From: JANQOH01 sp965201155
Lineage (GTDB): Bacteria > Pseudomonadota > Alphaproteobacteria > UBA7887
Direction of reading: 5' to 3'
Assembly: GCA_965201155.1 (NCBI GenBank)
Contig: OZ241752.1
Span: 1,798,001 to 1,862,000 of the forward strand
DNA: 64,000 nt
The notes below the pieces were generated by a model. It was not told the origin of the DNA. It searched no databases and saw only the letters and a list, made by a program, of their open reading frames with translations. This document shows, piece after piece, positions 53,540 to 62,939 of the stretch. The position numbers and the translations under genes are program-made. Every line of letters starts with the position of its first letter. The stretch's first letter is position 1.

Positions 53540-54601
53540 TCAGTAGATTGCGACCGGTGCGCCGATGGAGCCGGTGGCGCCCTTGACGGGGACCGGGCTG
53601 TAGAAATAGGCGAACTGATAGAGGCCGGACTCGGCAGCCTCGGTCAGTTTCATGTTTTCCTGATTGACGATTCCGTGGCGGGTCTGCAGATATTGATGGA
53701 CGCAGAAGACGCATGCGGGATCGGGATTCGGCACCGCATCGACGGGCCAGGTGTCGCCGCCGGTAACGCCGGCCTGGACGACTTCGGCGACCCAGCGGGC
53801 CACTTCCATGCCGATGCCGGGGCAGCCGTCATTGTAGCGCGGCGGGTTGGTCCAGTGCACTTCCCAACCGGTGCGAATGAAGATGCCGTCGCCTGCTGCG
53901 GGTTCATAGTCGGCCATGCCCTGGCGAGCGAGGGCGCCGTTTACGTCATCCATGGTGACGAGGTCGCCCTTTTCCATGGCGACAACTCCGCGATAGCCGG
54001 CAACGTCGATCAGGATGCCGCGGGCGACGATCGGGTGGAGTTGCTCGGTGCCGAGCGCCTGCAAGCCATATGCGCCGCCCATCTGGGCGATGGTGAAGCC
54101 ATTGTAGAAGCGCATTTCGGTCTTGTCGTGGTCTTCGCCGACCTGCACGCCGATATGGCCGAGTCCGTCGAACTGGGTGCCGACCTGGCCGATTTCGGTG
54201 GACAGGAATTCGTCATTCCAGATGATCTTGTTGGGGCCGAAGGGGCCGCCGGTGGGGGTGCCCGGAATGCGGAGCGAGAATTTACGGGCGCCGAACAGCG
54301 GCATTTCGGCGGTATATTCGTGGCCCAGCTTCATGGTCTTGCCCTGCGAGATCTGCGACACGGCGCGCAGGACCACTTCAGGGTTCTTGTACCAGTTGGT
54401 GGAGCCGGCCTGGTCGCCTTCACCCCAGCGCGGGTTCGGCCACCATTTCGCGCCAAGCGGGGTTTCCATCACATCGCCGTCGACCCATGGCTTGCCGATG
54501 CAGCCGTCGAGATTATCGGGTGTGCAGTCAGCGACGGCGGTACCGCTTACGGCAACCATTGCTGCGGCGCCGAAACCTGCGATAACCAATGATCTATACA
54601 T
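53540..54601 (-). CDS. Secreted cyclase-family protein
   Basis: A 353-residue member of the cyclase/kynurenine formamidase-like family with a signal peptide (MYRSLVIAGFGAAAMVAVSGTAVA). The family metal motif HxGTHxDxxxH appears as GTQFDGLGHIG, so one His is Gln. Many homologues have this form (GTQFDGxGH), and it may mark a distinct clade. Substrate unknown. Preceded by a GGGAGG ribosome-binding site. Confidence 0.85.
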   Translation of the reverse strand: MYRSLVIAGFGAAAMVAVSGTAVADCTPDNLDGCIGKPWVDGDVMETPLGAKWWPNPRWGEGDQAGSTNWYKNPEVVLRAVSQISQGKTMKLGHEYTAEMPLFGARKFSLRIPGTPTGGPFGPNKIIWNDEFLSTEIGQVGTQFDGLGHIGVQVGEDHDKTEMRFYNGFTIAQMGGAYGLQALGTEQLHPIVARGILIDVAGYRGVVAMEKGDLVTMDDVNGALARQGMADYEPAAGDGIFIRTGWEVHWTNPPRYNDGCPGIGMEVARWVAEVVQAGVTGGDTWPVDAVPNPDPACVFCVHQYLQTRHGIVNQENMKLTEAAESGLYQFAYFYSPVPVKGATGSIGAPVAIY

Positions 54602-54724
54602 GCTTCTCTCTACCTCCCTTGAGACGGTGAATTGCCGGAACGGATTTGCACCGTAACGGGACCACTATACCCTATTTGTCCCCGCATGGAATTGCTTGTC
54701 AAGCATCCTGCGGCTGCAGGCGGG

Positions 54725-55705
54725 CTACAGGGTGAACACCGTTGATCCGGTGGTCTTGCGGCCTTCGAGATCACGGTGGGCCTGCACGGCCTCGCTGAGG
54801 GGGTAGCGGTTGTTGATATCGATGTGGACCTTGCCCTCCCCAACCACAGCGAACAGGGCCTCGGCGCTGGCGACGAGTTCTGCACGCGAGGCGTTGTAGG
54901 TCATGAGCGTCGGGCGGGAGAGATAGAGCGACCCCTTGGCCGCCAGTGCGCCGGGGTTGAAGGCCTCTACCGGCCCCGAGGATTGCCCGAAGGACGCCAT
55001 GAGGCCGCGCGGCTGAAGGCAGTCCAGCGAGCCTTCGAAGGTGGTGCGGCCGACGGAGTCGTATACGACGGGTACGCCCTTGCCATCGGTGATCTCGCGC
55101 ACGCGGTCGACGAAGTTTTCACGGGTGTAGACGATGGGGTGGTCGCAGCCATGGGTACGCGCCGTTTCAGCCTTGGCGTCGGTGCCCACGGTGCCGATCA
55201 CAGTGGCGCCGAGGGCCTTCGCCCATTGGCAGGCAATGAGGCCGACGCCGCCGGCGGCAGCGTGGAAAAGGATGGTATCGCCGGGTTTCACTTCGTAAGT
55301 CCGGCGCAGGAGGTATTCCGCAGTCATGCCCTTGAGCATCATTGCTGCGGCGGTCTCATCGTCGACGGACTCCGGCACCTTCACAACATTGGCGGCGGTC
55401 ATGAGACGCACTTCGGCATAGGCGCCCATGGGCGGCGAGGCATAGGCTATACGGTCGCCTGCAGCGAGGTCGGTCACGTCGGGGCCCACGGCTTCGACAA
55501 TGCCGGCGCCTTCAAGGCCGGGGGTGAAGGGACTCTCAGCGATGGGGTAGAGGCCGCTTCGGTGGTAGACGTCAATGAAATTCAACCCGACTGCGGTGTG
55601 ACGGACGCGGATCTGGCCCGGTCCGGGGTCGCCGATTTCGACTTCCCGCCATTCCATCACTTCCGGGCCGCCGGCTTTATCGGCGAGGATGGCGTGTGCT
55701 TTCAT
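54725..55705 (-). CDS. qor: NADPH:quinone oxidoreductase (zeta-crystallin type)
   Basis: A 326-residue MDR-family enzyme without zinc ligands. Features: HTAVGLNFIDVYHRSGLYP, the NADPH motif HAAAGGVGLIACQWAKALGA, and the C-terminal block DINNRYPLSEAVQAHRDLEGRKTTGSTV. Reduces quinones with NADPH. Start 17 bp after the YyaL-type gene's stop. Confidence 0.94.
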   Translation of the reverse strand: MKAHAILADKAGGPEVMEWREVEIGDPGPGQIRVRHTAVGLNFIDVYHRSGLYPIAESPFTPGLEGAGIVEAVGPDVTDLAAGDRIAYASPPMGAYAEVRLMTAANVVKVPESVDDETAAAMMLKGMTAEYLLRRTYEVKPGDTILFHAAAGGVGLIACQWAKALGATVIGTVGTDAKAETARTHGCDHPIVYTRENFVDRVREITDGKGVPVVYDSVGRTTFEGSLDCLQPRGLMASFGQSSGPVEAFNPGALAAKGSLYLSRPTLMTYNASRAELVASAEALFAVVGEGKVHIDINNRYPLSEAVQAHRDLEGRKTTGSTVFTL

Positions 55706-55721
55706 GCTGTCGTTCCTTTCA

Positions 55722-57776
55722 TCATCGGAGATTTTCTTCGGCGGCGCGGGGGCGCTGCAACAGGCGGTTCAGCGCTTCCGCATCGGCGGCGGGCGGTGAG
55801 CAGACGGCGCCGCGGCACACCCATGCGGCCGCTCCGGCGGTGGTGGTCTTTCCCGCTGCCGGGTGGCCGGGAGGGAGCGCCGCACTGTCCTCAATGGTCA
55901 TCAGCGTGCGCCCCGGCAGGCTGCGGGCGCGGACGCAGCGAAGCAACTCGTCGCGCCGCGGGTCGTCGGGGGCGCCGACAATGACGATATCGAGACTGTC
56001 CATCGCCTGTTCAAGGTTGTTCATGAAGGCGCAGGAGCCTGCGGGGTTGTTGGAAAGCTGGGCGGTGAAGGCGTCCGCCAGCCGCTCCGCGCGGCGGCGC
56101 CAGACGGGTGCGCCGGTGAGCGCAGCAAGCGTGTTGAGCACGCCCAGCATAACCGAATTGCCGGACGGGACAGCACTGTCGTTGATCGACTTGCTGCGGA
56201 TTATGACGTCGTCCACGTCGTCGGCGGTCTGGAAATAGCCGCCTGCGTCGGGGTCGGCGAACCGGGTTTCGGCGGTGTCTGCCCACGCGACGGCATGGTC
56301 GAGAAAACGGGGTTCGCGCTCGGTCTCGAACAGTACCAGCGCGGCGCGCGCCATGTTGGCGTAGTCTTCCAACATACCCGCATGGCGGGCGGCGCCCTTG
56401 CGCCAGGAATGATGAAGGCGGGCGCCGCTGCCCATGGTTTCGGTCACGGCATCGAAGGCGCGGACGGCGGCGGTGCGCCAGTGCGGCTCGCCGAACACGG
56501 CGCCGGCCTGGGCAAGAGCGGCGATCATCATGCCGTTCCAGTCGGCCAGCACCTTGTCGTCGCGACCAGGGTGAGGGCGGGATTCGCGGCGCAGGCGCAG
56601 GCGCTCCCGCAGGGCGGGGAGCTTTGCCTCTTCCTCCGCCGAGCCGAGGGTCGGCACGCGCAGGCGGTTGAGGATGTTGCGGCCTTCCCAATTGCCGCCG
56701 GCGGAGACGTCATAGGCGGCCTTGAAAGTGTGCGCGTCGGCGCCGAGCACGGCGTCGATTTCGGCCTCGGTCCAGACGTAGAAGCGGCCTTCCTCTCCTT
56801 CGCTGTCGGCGTCGATTGTGGCCGCGAAAGCGCCCGATTCGGCGATCATTTCGCGCAGAAGCCACGTGACGGTTTCGCGGATTCGGGTTTCGAACAGGCG
56901 CATTCCGGTGCCCTGCCAGACGAGGGTCAACAGGTCGAGCAACTGGGCGTTGTCGTAGAGCATTTTTTCGAAATGGGGGGCCAACCACAGAGGGTCGGTG
57001 GAATAGCGGGCGAAACCGCCGCCGAGATGGTCGTAGATTCCTCCCTGGCACATGCGTTCGCAGGTGACGATGACAGCCTGGGCGAAAGCGGTGTTGCCGG
57101 TGCGCAAATGGGCGCGCCATATGGCTTCGAACAAGGCGGTCTGGGGAAATTTGGGGGCGCCCTGCAAGCCGCCTAGGGTCATGTCCATCATACGGTGGAG
57201 GGCGCCGGCGATGCGGTCCAGTTGCGGAAGGTCGATATCGGCGCGGCCTGGTGCCTGCGCCAGACGGTGCAGGCCGCGGCGAATGGTCGAGACATTTTCC
57301 TGCAGGCGTTTGGGGCGGGTCTTGTAGAGGCGGTGGATGGTTTCCAGCACCTCGGGAAAGCCGGGGCGCCCGAAACGCGGCGCGGGCGGGAAATAGGTGC
57401 CGCCCCAAAACGGTTCCCGCTCCGGGGTGAGAAACATGGTCAAGGGCCAGCCGCCCTGCTCACCCATCAGCGCCAGGGCGTGCTGATAGATGGCGTCGAG
57501 GTCCGGGCGTTCCTCCCGGTCAACCTTGATGTTGACGTAGAGGGCATTCATTTGCGCGGCGATTTCAGGATTTTCGAAACATTCATGGGCCATGACATGG
57601 CACCAATGGCAGGCCGCATAGCCGACCGAGAGCAGAATGGGCCTGTCTTCCCGGCGGGCCAGCGCCAGTGCTTCCGCGCTCCATGGCAGCCAGGCCACGG
57701 GGTTGTCCTTGTGCTGGAGTAGATAAGGGCTGGTTTCATGCGCCAGCATGTTTCCGGGCATCGCACGCTCCGCCAT
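55722..57776 (-). CDS. Thioredoxin domain-containing protein (YyaL/DUF255 family)
   Basis: A 684-residue protein. The N-terminal Thioredox_DsbH domain has NPVAWLPWSAEALALARRE and the motif CHWCHVMAHECFENP (Cys56, Cys59). The rest is an (alpha/alpha)6 barrel with GGIYDHLGGGFARYSTDPLW and WFxxHFEKMLYDNAQLL-like sequence. The biochemical function of this widely conserved family is not established. ATG at 57776 is preferred; the longer frame overlaps the divergent ferredoxin gene. Confidence 0.92.
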   Translation of the reverse strand: MAERAMPGNMLAHETSPYLLQHKDNPVAWLPWSAEALALARREDRPILLSVGYAACHWCHVMAHECFENPEIAAQMNALYVNIKVDREERPDLDAIYQHALALMGEQGGWPLTMFLTPEREPFWGGTYFPPAPRFGRPGFPEVLETIHRLYKTRPKRLQENVSTIRRGLHRLAQAPGRADIDLPQLDRIAGALHRMMDMTLGGLQGAPKFPQTALFEAIWRAHLRTGNTAFAQAVIVTCERMCQGGIYDHLGGGFARYSTDPLWLAPHFEKMLYDNAQLLDLLTLVWQGTGMRLFETRIRETVTWLLREMIAESGAFAATIDADSEGEEGRFYVWTEAEIDAVLGADAHTFKAAYDVSAGGNWEGRNILNRLRVPTLGSAEEEAKLPALRERLRLRRESRPHPGRDDKVLADWNGMMIAALAQAGAVFGEPHWRTAAVRAFDAVTETMGSGARLHHSWRKGAARHAGMLEDYANMARAALVLFETEREPRFLDHAVAWADTAETRFADPDAGGYFQTADDVDDVIIRSKSINDSAVPSGNSVMLGVLNTLAALTGAPVWRRRAERLADAFTAQLSNNPAGSCAFMNNLEQAMDSLDIVIVGAPDDPRRDELLRCVRARSLPGRTLMTIEDSAALPPGHPAAGKTTTAGAAAWVCRGAVCSPPAADAEALNRLLQRPRAAEENLR

Positions 57777-57867
57777 GATCGGGTCTGCAAGAGGACGGCT
57801 TGCGCCGGACGCGGCGCAGGGTACAGTGCGGCGCAACCTGCAGACAACCCACGCCGCGAGGGAAGCC

Positions 57868-58203
57868 ATGGCCGCTGATGCGCCCGAGCCGTATTACCGC
57901 CTTCATGTTTTCTGCTGCACCAATGTGCGCGACGCCAGCGACCCGCGCGGATGCTGCGACGCACGCGGCGGCACCGCTCTGCGCAACTACATGAAAGCGC
58001 GCGCCAAGAAGATGGGGATCGACAAGGTGCGTATCAATGCCTCCGGGTGTCTGGACCGGTGCGAACTGGGGCCGACGCTGGTGATCTATCCTGAGGGGGT
58101 GTGGTACCGGTGTGACAGCCGCGAGGATGTGGATGCAGTGCTGGAGGAACATGTTGTCGGCGGGCGCCCGGTGGCGCGGCTGATGCTGCAACCGGACGAT
58201 TAG
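57868..58203 (+). CDS. (2Fe-2S) ferredoxin domain protein
   Basis: A 111-residue thioredoxin-like 2Fe-2S ferredoxin. Cysteines lie in VFCCTNVRDASDPRGCC and ASGCLDRCELGPTLV. GAGGGAAG precedes the ATG. It lies 20 bp before mnmE, and this pairing may be operonic. Role in electron transfer unknown. Confidence 0.88.
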   Translation: MAADAPEPYYRLHVFCCTNVRDASDPRGCCDARGGTALRNYMKARAKKMGIDKVRINASGCLDRCELGPTLVIYPEGVWYRCDSREDVDAVLEEHVVGGRPVARLMLQPDD

Positions 58204-58223
58204 CCGGCGGCGCCGGCTGCGGC

Positions 58224-59555
58224 ATGACCGGCGCGGACACCATCTTTGCGCTGTCTTCGGGCGCGGGCGCGGCGGGTATCGCGGTAATCCGCCTTTCAGG
58301 TTCGGAGTCGGGGGCGGCGCTGACGGCGCTGGCGGGACGGCTGCCGCCAGCGCGGCGCGCTGTGAAGGCGACACTTTCCGATCCCGGCGACGGGGGGAAG
58401 CTGGACAGCGCGCTGATGCTGTGGTTTCCCGGCCCGGCGAGCTTCACCGGCGAGGATATGGCGGAGATTCATTGCCATGGCGGGCGCGCTGTGATCGATG
58501 GCGTGCTGGCGGCGTTGGGGCGGCTTTCGCATTTGCGCCTGGCGGAACCCGGCGAATTCACCCGCCGCGCGTTTCTTCATGGCAAGTTGGATTTGACGGC
58601 CGCCGAAGGAATTGCCGACCTCGTGGCAGCGGAAACGGCGGCACAGCGGCGGCAGGCGCTGCGGCAGTTGGATGGCGCGCTGGAGACGCTCTATGAAGGC
58701 TGGCGCGAGCGGTTGGTGCAGGTGCTGGGGTTGGTGGAAGCGGCGCTCGACTTTGCCGATGAGGATCTGCCCGACGGTCTGCTGACAGGGGCGCGGCAGG
58801 GCGCGGCGCAGATCGGGCAGGAAATTGCCGGGCACCTAGCCGATGGGGGGCGCGGCGAACGGTTGCGCGCCGGGGCGGATGTCGCGGTGGTCGGCCCGCC
58901 CAATGCCGGCAAGTCAAGCTTGGTCAACTGCCTGGCGCGGCGCGATGCGGCGATTGTCAGCGCGTCGCCCGGAACCACCCGCGACGTTGTCGAGGTGCGG
59001 CTCGACCTAGACGGCGTTCCGGTAACGGTCGCGGATACGGCGGGCCTGCGGGCGGCGGGGGACCCGGTTGAGCAGGAAGGGGTGCGCCGCGCCGAACGGC
59101 GCGTACGGCAGGCGGACCGGGTGCTGGCGGTGTTCGACGCGACGACCTGGCCGGACGCTGCGCCGCTTCAGGCTATTCAGGGAGACGCGGCGGGCGGGGT
59201 GGTGGTGCTGAACAAGTGCGACCTGCCTACGGCAGGCCTGCCGGAGCGTATAGGCGGCTGGGACGCGGTCGCGACATCCTGTGTGACAGGGGCGGGGATT
59301 GACCGGCTGGTGGGGATGCTGGTGCGTGACCTTGGCGGCGCGGCCGACAGCGGCCCGCCGCTGACGCGGGCGCGGCACCGGCAGGCACTGGAGCAGTGCG
59401 CGGACGCGCTGGAGCGCTTTGCGGCGGTGTGCGAGCCGGAATTGGCGGCGGAGGATTTGCGCGCCGCCGCGGCAGCGCTGGGGCGCATCACGGGGCGCAC
59501 CGGGGTTGAGGATGTCCTGGACATGATCTTTGCCAGTTTCTGTATCGGCAAATAG
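58224..59555 (+). CDS. mnmE: tRNA modification GTPase MnmE
   Basis: A 443-residue GTPase partner of MnmG. N-terminal folate-binding domain (TIFALSSGAGAAGIAVIRLSG), helical domain with G domain inserted: G1 GPPNAGKSS, G3 DTAG, G4 NKCD. It ends with the catalytic CIGK. In most Alphaproteobacteria mnmE is immediately before mnmG; here it is 14 kb away. Only 7 bp separate it from the convergent pyk. Confidence 0.97.
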   Translation: MTGADTIFALSSGAGAAGIAVIRLSGSESGAALTALAGRLPPARRAVKATLSDPGDGGKLDSALMLWFPGPASFTGEDMAEIHCHGGRAVIDGVLAALGRLSHLRLAEPGEFTRRAFLHGKLDLTAAEGIADLVAAETAAQRRQALRQLDGALETLYEGWRERLVQVLGLVEAALDFADEDLPDGLLTGARQGAAQIGQEIAGHLADGGRGERLRAGADVAVVGPPNAGKSSLVNCLARRDAAIVSASPGTTRDVVEVRLDLDGVPVTVADTAGLRAAGDPVEQEGVRRAERRVRQADRVLAVFDATTWPDAAPLQAIQGDAAGGVVVLNKCDLPTAGLPERIGGWDAVATSCVTGAGIDRLVGMLVRDLGGAADSGPPLTRARHRQALEQCADALERFAAVCEPELAAEDLRAAAAALGRITGRTGVEDVLDMIFASFCIGK

Positions 59556-59562
59556 ATGGCGG

Positions 59563-60993
59563 CTACGGACGGGGTTCCGGCGCGTAGGCTATATGGAGGA
59601 GGTTGGTGGCGCCGGGGGTGCCGAAGGGGACACCCGCAATGATGACGAGGCGGTCGCCGTCAGCGGTGTAGCCGCATTCTGCTGCGGCGTCGCAGGCGCG
59701 GCGTATCATGTCGTTGAAGTCCTGTGCGTCGTCGCTGTGGACACAGGACACGCCCCAGACGAGCGCGAGGCGCCGCGCCATAGCGTGAACGGGGGTCAGG
59801 CACAGAATCGGGGTTTCGGGACGTTCGCGGGCGGCGCGCAGGGCGGTGGCGCCAGACTGGGTATAGGTGACGATGGCGGCGGCGCCGATGGTGTGTGCGA
59901 CCTGGCGGGCGGCGGCGCTGAGGGCGTCGGCGGCAGTGGGATCGGGGGCGGAGCGCGCTGCCTGCAGCATTTGCCGGTGCAGGGGGTCATGCTCCACGCG
60001 CTCCATGATGCGGTGCATCATGGCGACCGACTCCACGGGCCACGCGCCGACCGCGGTTTCCGCGGAAAGCATGACGGCATCGCCGCCGTCATAGACGGCG
60101 GTGGCGACGTCAGAGGCTTCGGCGCGCGTGGGTTCGGGAGCGTGGATCATGGATTCGAGCATTTGCGTCGCCACCACGACGGGTTTGCCGGCGGCGCGCG
60201 CGGCGCGCACGATTTGTTTCTGGATGGTGGGGATGCTTTCGGGGCTCATTTCGACGCCCAGATCGCCGCGCGCAACCATGATTCCGTCAGCGATTTCGAG
60301 GATTTCGTCGAAACGTGTGACGGCGGCGGGTTTTTCGATCTTGGCCATAATGGCGACGCCCGGTCCGGCGAGGCGGCGTGCTTCGGCAATGTCGCCCGAA
60401 CGCTGCACGAAGCTGAGCGCCAGCCAGTCTATGCCGAGGCTGACAGCAAAGGCGAGGTCGCGGCGGTCCTTGGCTGTCAGCGCCCTGAGGGCCAATTCGA
60501 CGCCCGGGAGGTTGATGCCCTTATGGTCCGAAAGGGCGCCGCCAATGACGACCCGCGTTTCGACATGATCCGCGCCGGCGGATTCGACTCGCAGGCGCAG
60601 GCGTCCGTCATCCAGCAGCAGGTCCATCCCGGGGGCGAGGGCGGCGAATATTTCGGCATGGGGGAGGCACACTCGCCGGTCGCTGCCCTGTTCGGGGTCG
60701 TTGTCAAGGCGAAATCTGGCACCGGGTTCGAGATGCGCGGATTTTCCGTGGAAGGCGCCGATGCGCAGTTTGGGTCCCTGGAGGTCGGCAACCACCGCTA
60801 TGGGATGATCGGCCTCGGCTTCGACGGCGCGGACGGCGGCGTGGAGGACGGCGATATCGGCATGACTGCCGTGGCTGAAATTGAGGCGGAAGGCGTCAGC
60901 GCCGGCGTCATGAAGCGCCCTGACGCGCTCGTGGGTGGCGGTTGCGGGGCCCAGGGTGGCGAGGATCTTGGCGCGTTTACGGGGCTGCGGCAT
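59563..60993 (-). CDS. pyk: Pyruvate kinase
   Basis: A 476-residue glycolytic enzyme. LATLGPATATHERV, LNFSHGSHAD, the catalytic AKIEKPAAVTRFDEIL and MVARGDLGVEM are all present. It starts 2 bp after the glycerate kinase stop, so both are one operon delivering 2-phosphoglycerate-derived carbon to pyruvate. Confidence 0.97.
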   Translation of the reverse strand: MPQPRKRAKILATLGPATATHERVRALHDAGADAFRLNFSHGSHADIAVLHAAVRAVEAEADHPIAVVADLQGPKLRIGAFHGKSAHLEPGARFRLDNDPEQGSDRRVCLPHAEIFAALAPGMDLLLDDGRLRLRVESAGADHVETRVVIGGALSDHKGINLPGVELALRALTAKDRRDLAFAVSLGIDWLALSFVQRSGDIAEARRLAGPGVAIMAKIEKPAAVTRFDEILEIADGIMVARGDLGVEMSPESIPTIQKQIVRAARAAGKPVVVATQMLESMIHAPEPTRAEASDVATAVYDGGDAVMLSAETAVGAWPVESVAMMHRIMERVEHDPLHRQMLQAARSAPDPTAADALSAAARQVAHTIGAAAIVTYTQSGATALRAARERPETPILCLTPVHAMARRLALVWGVSCVHSDDAQDFNDMIRRACDAAAECGYTADGDRLVIIAGVPFGTPGATNLLHIAYAPEPRP

Positions 60994-60995
60994 GG

Positions 60996-62285
60996 TCAGG
61001 CGGCGGCGCCGCGGGGAGTCCGGAGAATGAGAATGGCGCGGAAGTCGTTGACGTTGGTCAGCGTCGGCCCGGTCACGAGCAGGTCGTCAAGCGCTGCGAA
61101 GAAACCCCAAGCGTCATTTTCCCGCAGGCAGGCGCGGGCGTCGATGCCGATACGGCCTGCGCGGGCCAGCGTGTCGGGCGCGACATAAGCGCCGGCATTG
61201 TCCTCGCTGCCGTCTACTCCGTCAGTATCGGCGGCGAGGGCGTGGATGCCGGGGGCGCCGTCGAGCGCAATGGCGAGGGCGAGGAGAAATTCGGTGTTGC
61301 GGCCGCCGCGGCCCGAGCCGGTGAGGGTTACAGTGGTTTCGCCGCCGGACAGCAGGACGCAGGGCGGCGGGGCGGGCTGCGCGCGCCGGGCGGCCTGGCG
61401 GGCGATGGCGGCGTGGAATTCTGCGACGCGCCTCGCCTCGCCTTCCATGGCGTCGCTCAGAATCAGGGGGTGGCAGCCGGCCCTGGCGGCGGTTGCGGCG
61501 GCTGCTTCCAGCGCTGCCTGTGGAGTGGTGATAATCGCCGAGGTGCTGCGGGCGAGGCGCGGGTCCCCTGCTTTGGGAGTCTCGTCCGGTTCTGCGGCGA
61601 GATGGGCGGCGATGCCGGGCGGCGGCGCAATTCTGTATTTGACAAGCACGGCGCGCGCGTCCGCATAGGTGGTGGGGTCGGGGACGGTGGGGCCGGACGC
61701 GATCACCGCGGGGTCGTCGCCGGGTACGTCGGAAATCATCAACGTGTGAACGGGCGCGGGCCATGCGGCCGCCGCGAGGCGTCCGCCCTTGACTGCCGAC
61801 AGATGTTTGCGCAGGCAGTTCATTTCGGAAATGGTTGCCCCGGAGCGGAGCAGTTCGCCCGTGACGGCCTGCTTGTCGGCGAGTGAGAGGCCGGGGGCGG
61901 GCATGGTCAGCAGTGCCGAGCCGCCGCCGGAAATCAGGCACAGGACAAGGTCGTCGGCGGTGAGTCCGGTGACCGTGTCCAGGATGCCGCGTGCGGCCGC
62001 CAGTCCGGCAGCGTCGGGGACGGGGTGGGCGGCTTCGACGACGCGGATGCGGCGCGTTTCGCAGCCATGGCCGTAGCGTGTGATGACGAGTCCGCCGAGA
62101 TTGGCGGCGGGCCAAGCGCGTTCGACGGCGCGGGCCATGGCTGCGGCGCTCTTGCCGGCGCCGACTACGACGATTCGCCCTCTCGGCAGCGGTGGCAAAT
62201 GGGCGGCCAGCATGGCGCCGGGGTCGGCCGACGCGACAGCGGCATCGAACATGGCGCGCAGCAGGTAATGGGCGTCCTGGATCAT
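60996..62285 (-). CDS. gckA: Glycerate 2-kinase (GckA/MOFRL family)
   Basis: A 429-residue kinase producing 2-phosphoglycerate from D-glycerate. The N-terminal DUF4147 domain (IVVVGAGKSAAAMARAVE, LISGGGSALLTMP) is followed by the MOFRL domain (CVLLSGGETTVTLTGSGRGG, ALAADTDGVDGSEDNAGAYV). ATG at 62285 gives the conserved start; the longer frame is the shadow of the convergent region. Upstream, GCTATAGTCG resembles a -10 region. Confidence 0.94.
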   Translation of the reverse strand: MIQDAHYLLRAMFDAAVASADPGAMLAAHLPPLPRGRIVVVGAGKSAAAMARAVERAWPAANLGGLVITRYGHGCETRRIRVVEAAHPVPDAAGLAAARGILDTVTGLTADDLVLCLISGGGSALLTMPAPGLSLADKQAVTGELLRSGATISEMNCLRKHLSAVKGGRLAAAAWPAPVHTLMISDVPGDDPAVIASGPTVPDPTTYADARAVLVKYRIAPPPGIAAHLAAEPDETPKAGDPRLARSTSAIITTPQAALEAAAATAARAGCHPLILSDAMEGEARRVAEFHAAIARQAARRAQPAPPPCVLLSGGETTVTLTGSGRGGRNTEFLLALAIALDGAPGIHALAADTDGVDGSEDNAGAYVAPDTLARAGRIGIDARACLRENDAWGFFAALDDLLVTGPTLTNVNDFRAILILRTPRGAAA

Positions 62286-62491
62286 CGGGATGGCATAGGG
62301 CGGGAACGAATACGGCCTCGCAGCGCCGACACTATGGGCGACTATAGCGAACCGGCAGTGCCGGGCGCCACAGTTTCCGCCGCGCAGGGTCTCACCTGTG
62401 GTAAAGAGCGGGGGCGGACTTGCCTCTTGCGAGGCGGCGGTGCGAGTCGGGAACGGCCGTTCCCGACATGGCTTCATATCACGGGAAGGGA

Positions 62492-62932
62492 ATGATGGTC
62501 ATGATGAGTGAGGGGCGAGTCGGTGAGGCAAGGACGCCCCGGTGCGGCGCCGTCATTTTTCTTGCTGCGTTCTTCGTTGCAGTGTCGGGGGGCGCTGCGC
62601 GGGCGGCTTGCGACGAGGTGCGGGGGGCGGATGCGCACTTTTCCGCTTCGGCCTTTGCGGCCGCGGAAGACCTGGCAAGCGCAACATGCGACCAGCCGCT
62701 TCATCGGCGGCTGGCGTCAGTGCGGTACTGGCGCCCGGAGCGGGGCGTGTATCTGCGCGAAGAGGTGTGGGCGTTCGGCCCGGAGGATGCGCGCGGGACA
62801 TGTTATATCGATGCCGAGGCGAACGCCGCCGGTGAGCCGGACCAGATCATCCTGCGGTGCAAGGCGACGTATCTCTGCCCGGACGGTACGGCGGTGCGGC
62901 AGGACCCGGTTATCTGCGAGCGGGCGGGGTGA
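62492..62932 (+). CDS. Secreted protein of unknown function
   Basis: A 146-residue protein with an N-terminal signal peptide (CGAVIFLAAFFVAVSGGAARA) and a mature domain with several cysteines (AACDEVRG, ATCDQPLHRR, GTCYIDAE, LRCKATYLCPDG, VICERAG), likely disulfide-linked. GGGAAGGGA precedes clustered ATGs (62492, 62495, 62501, 62504); the first is taken. Family not recognised. Convergent with the binding-protein gene. Confidence 0.7.
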   Translation: MMVMMSEGRVGEARTPRCGAVIFLAAFFVAVSGGAARAACDEVRGADAHFSASAFAAAEDLASATCDQPLHRRLASVRYWRPERGVYLREEVWAFGPEDARGTCYIDAEANAAGEPDQIILRCKATYLCPDGTAVRQDPVICERAG

Positions 62933-62939
62933 ATTGTGT

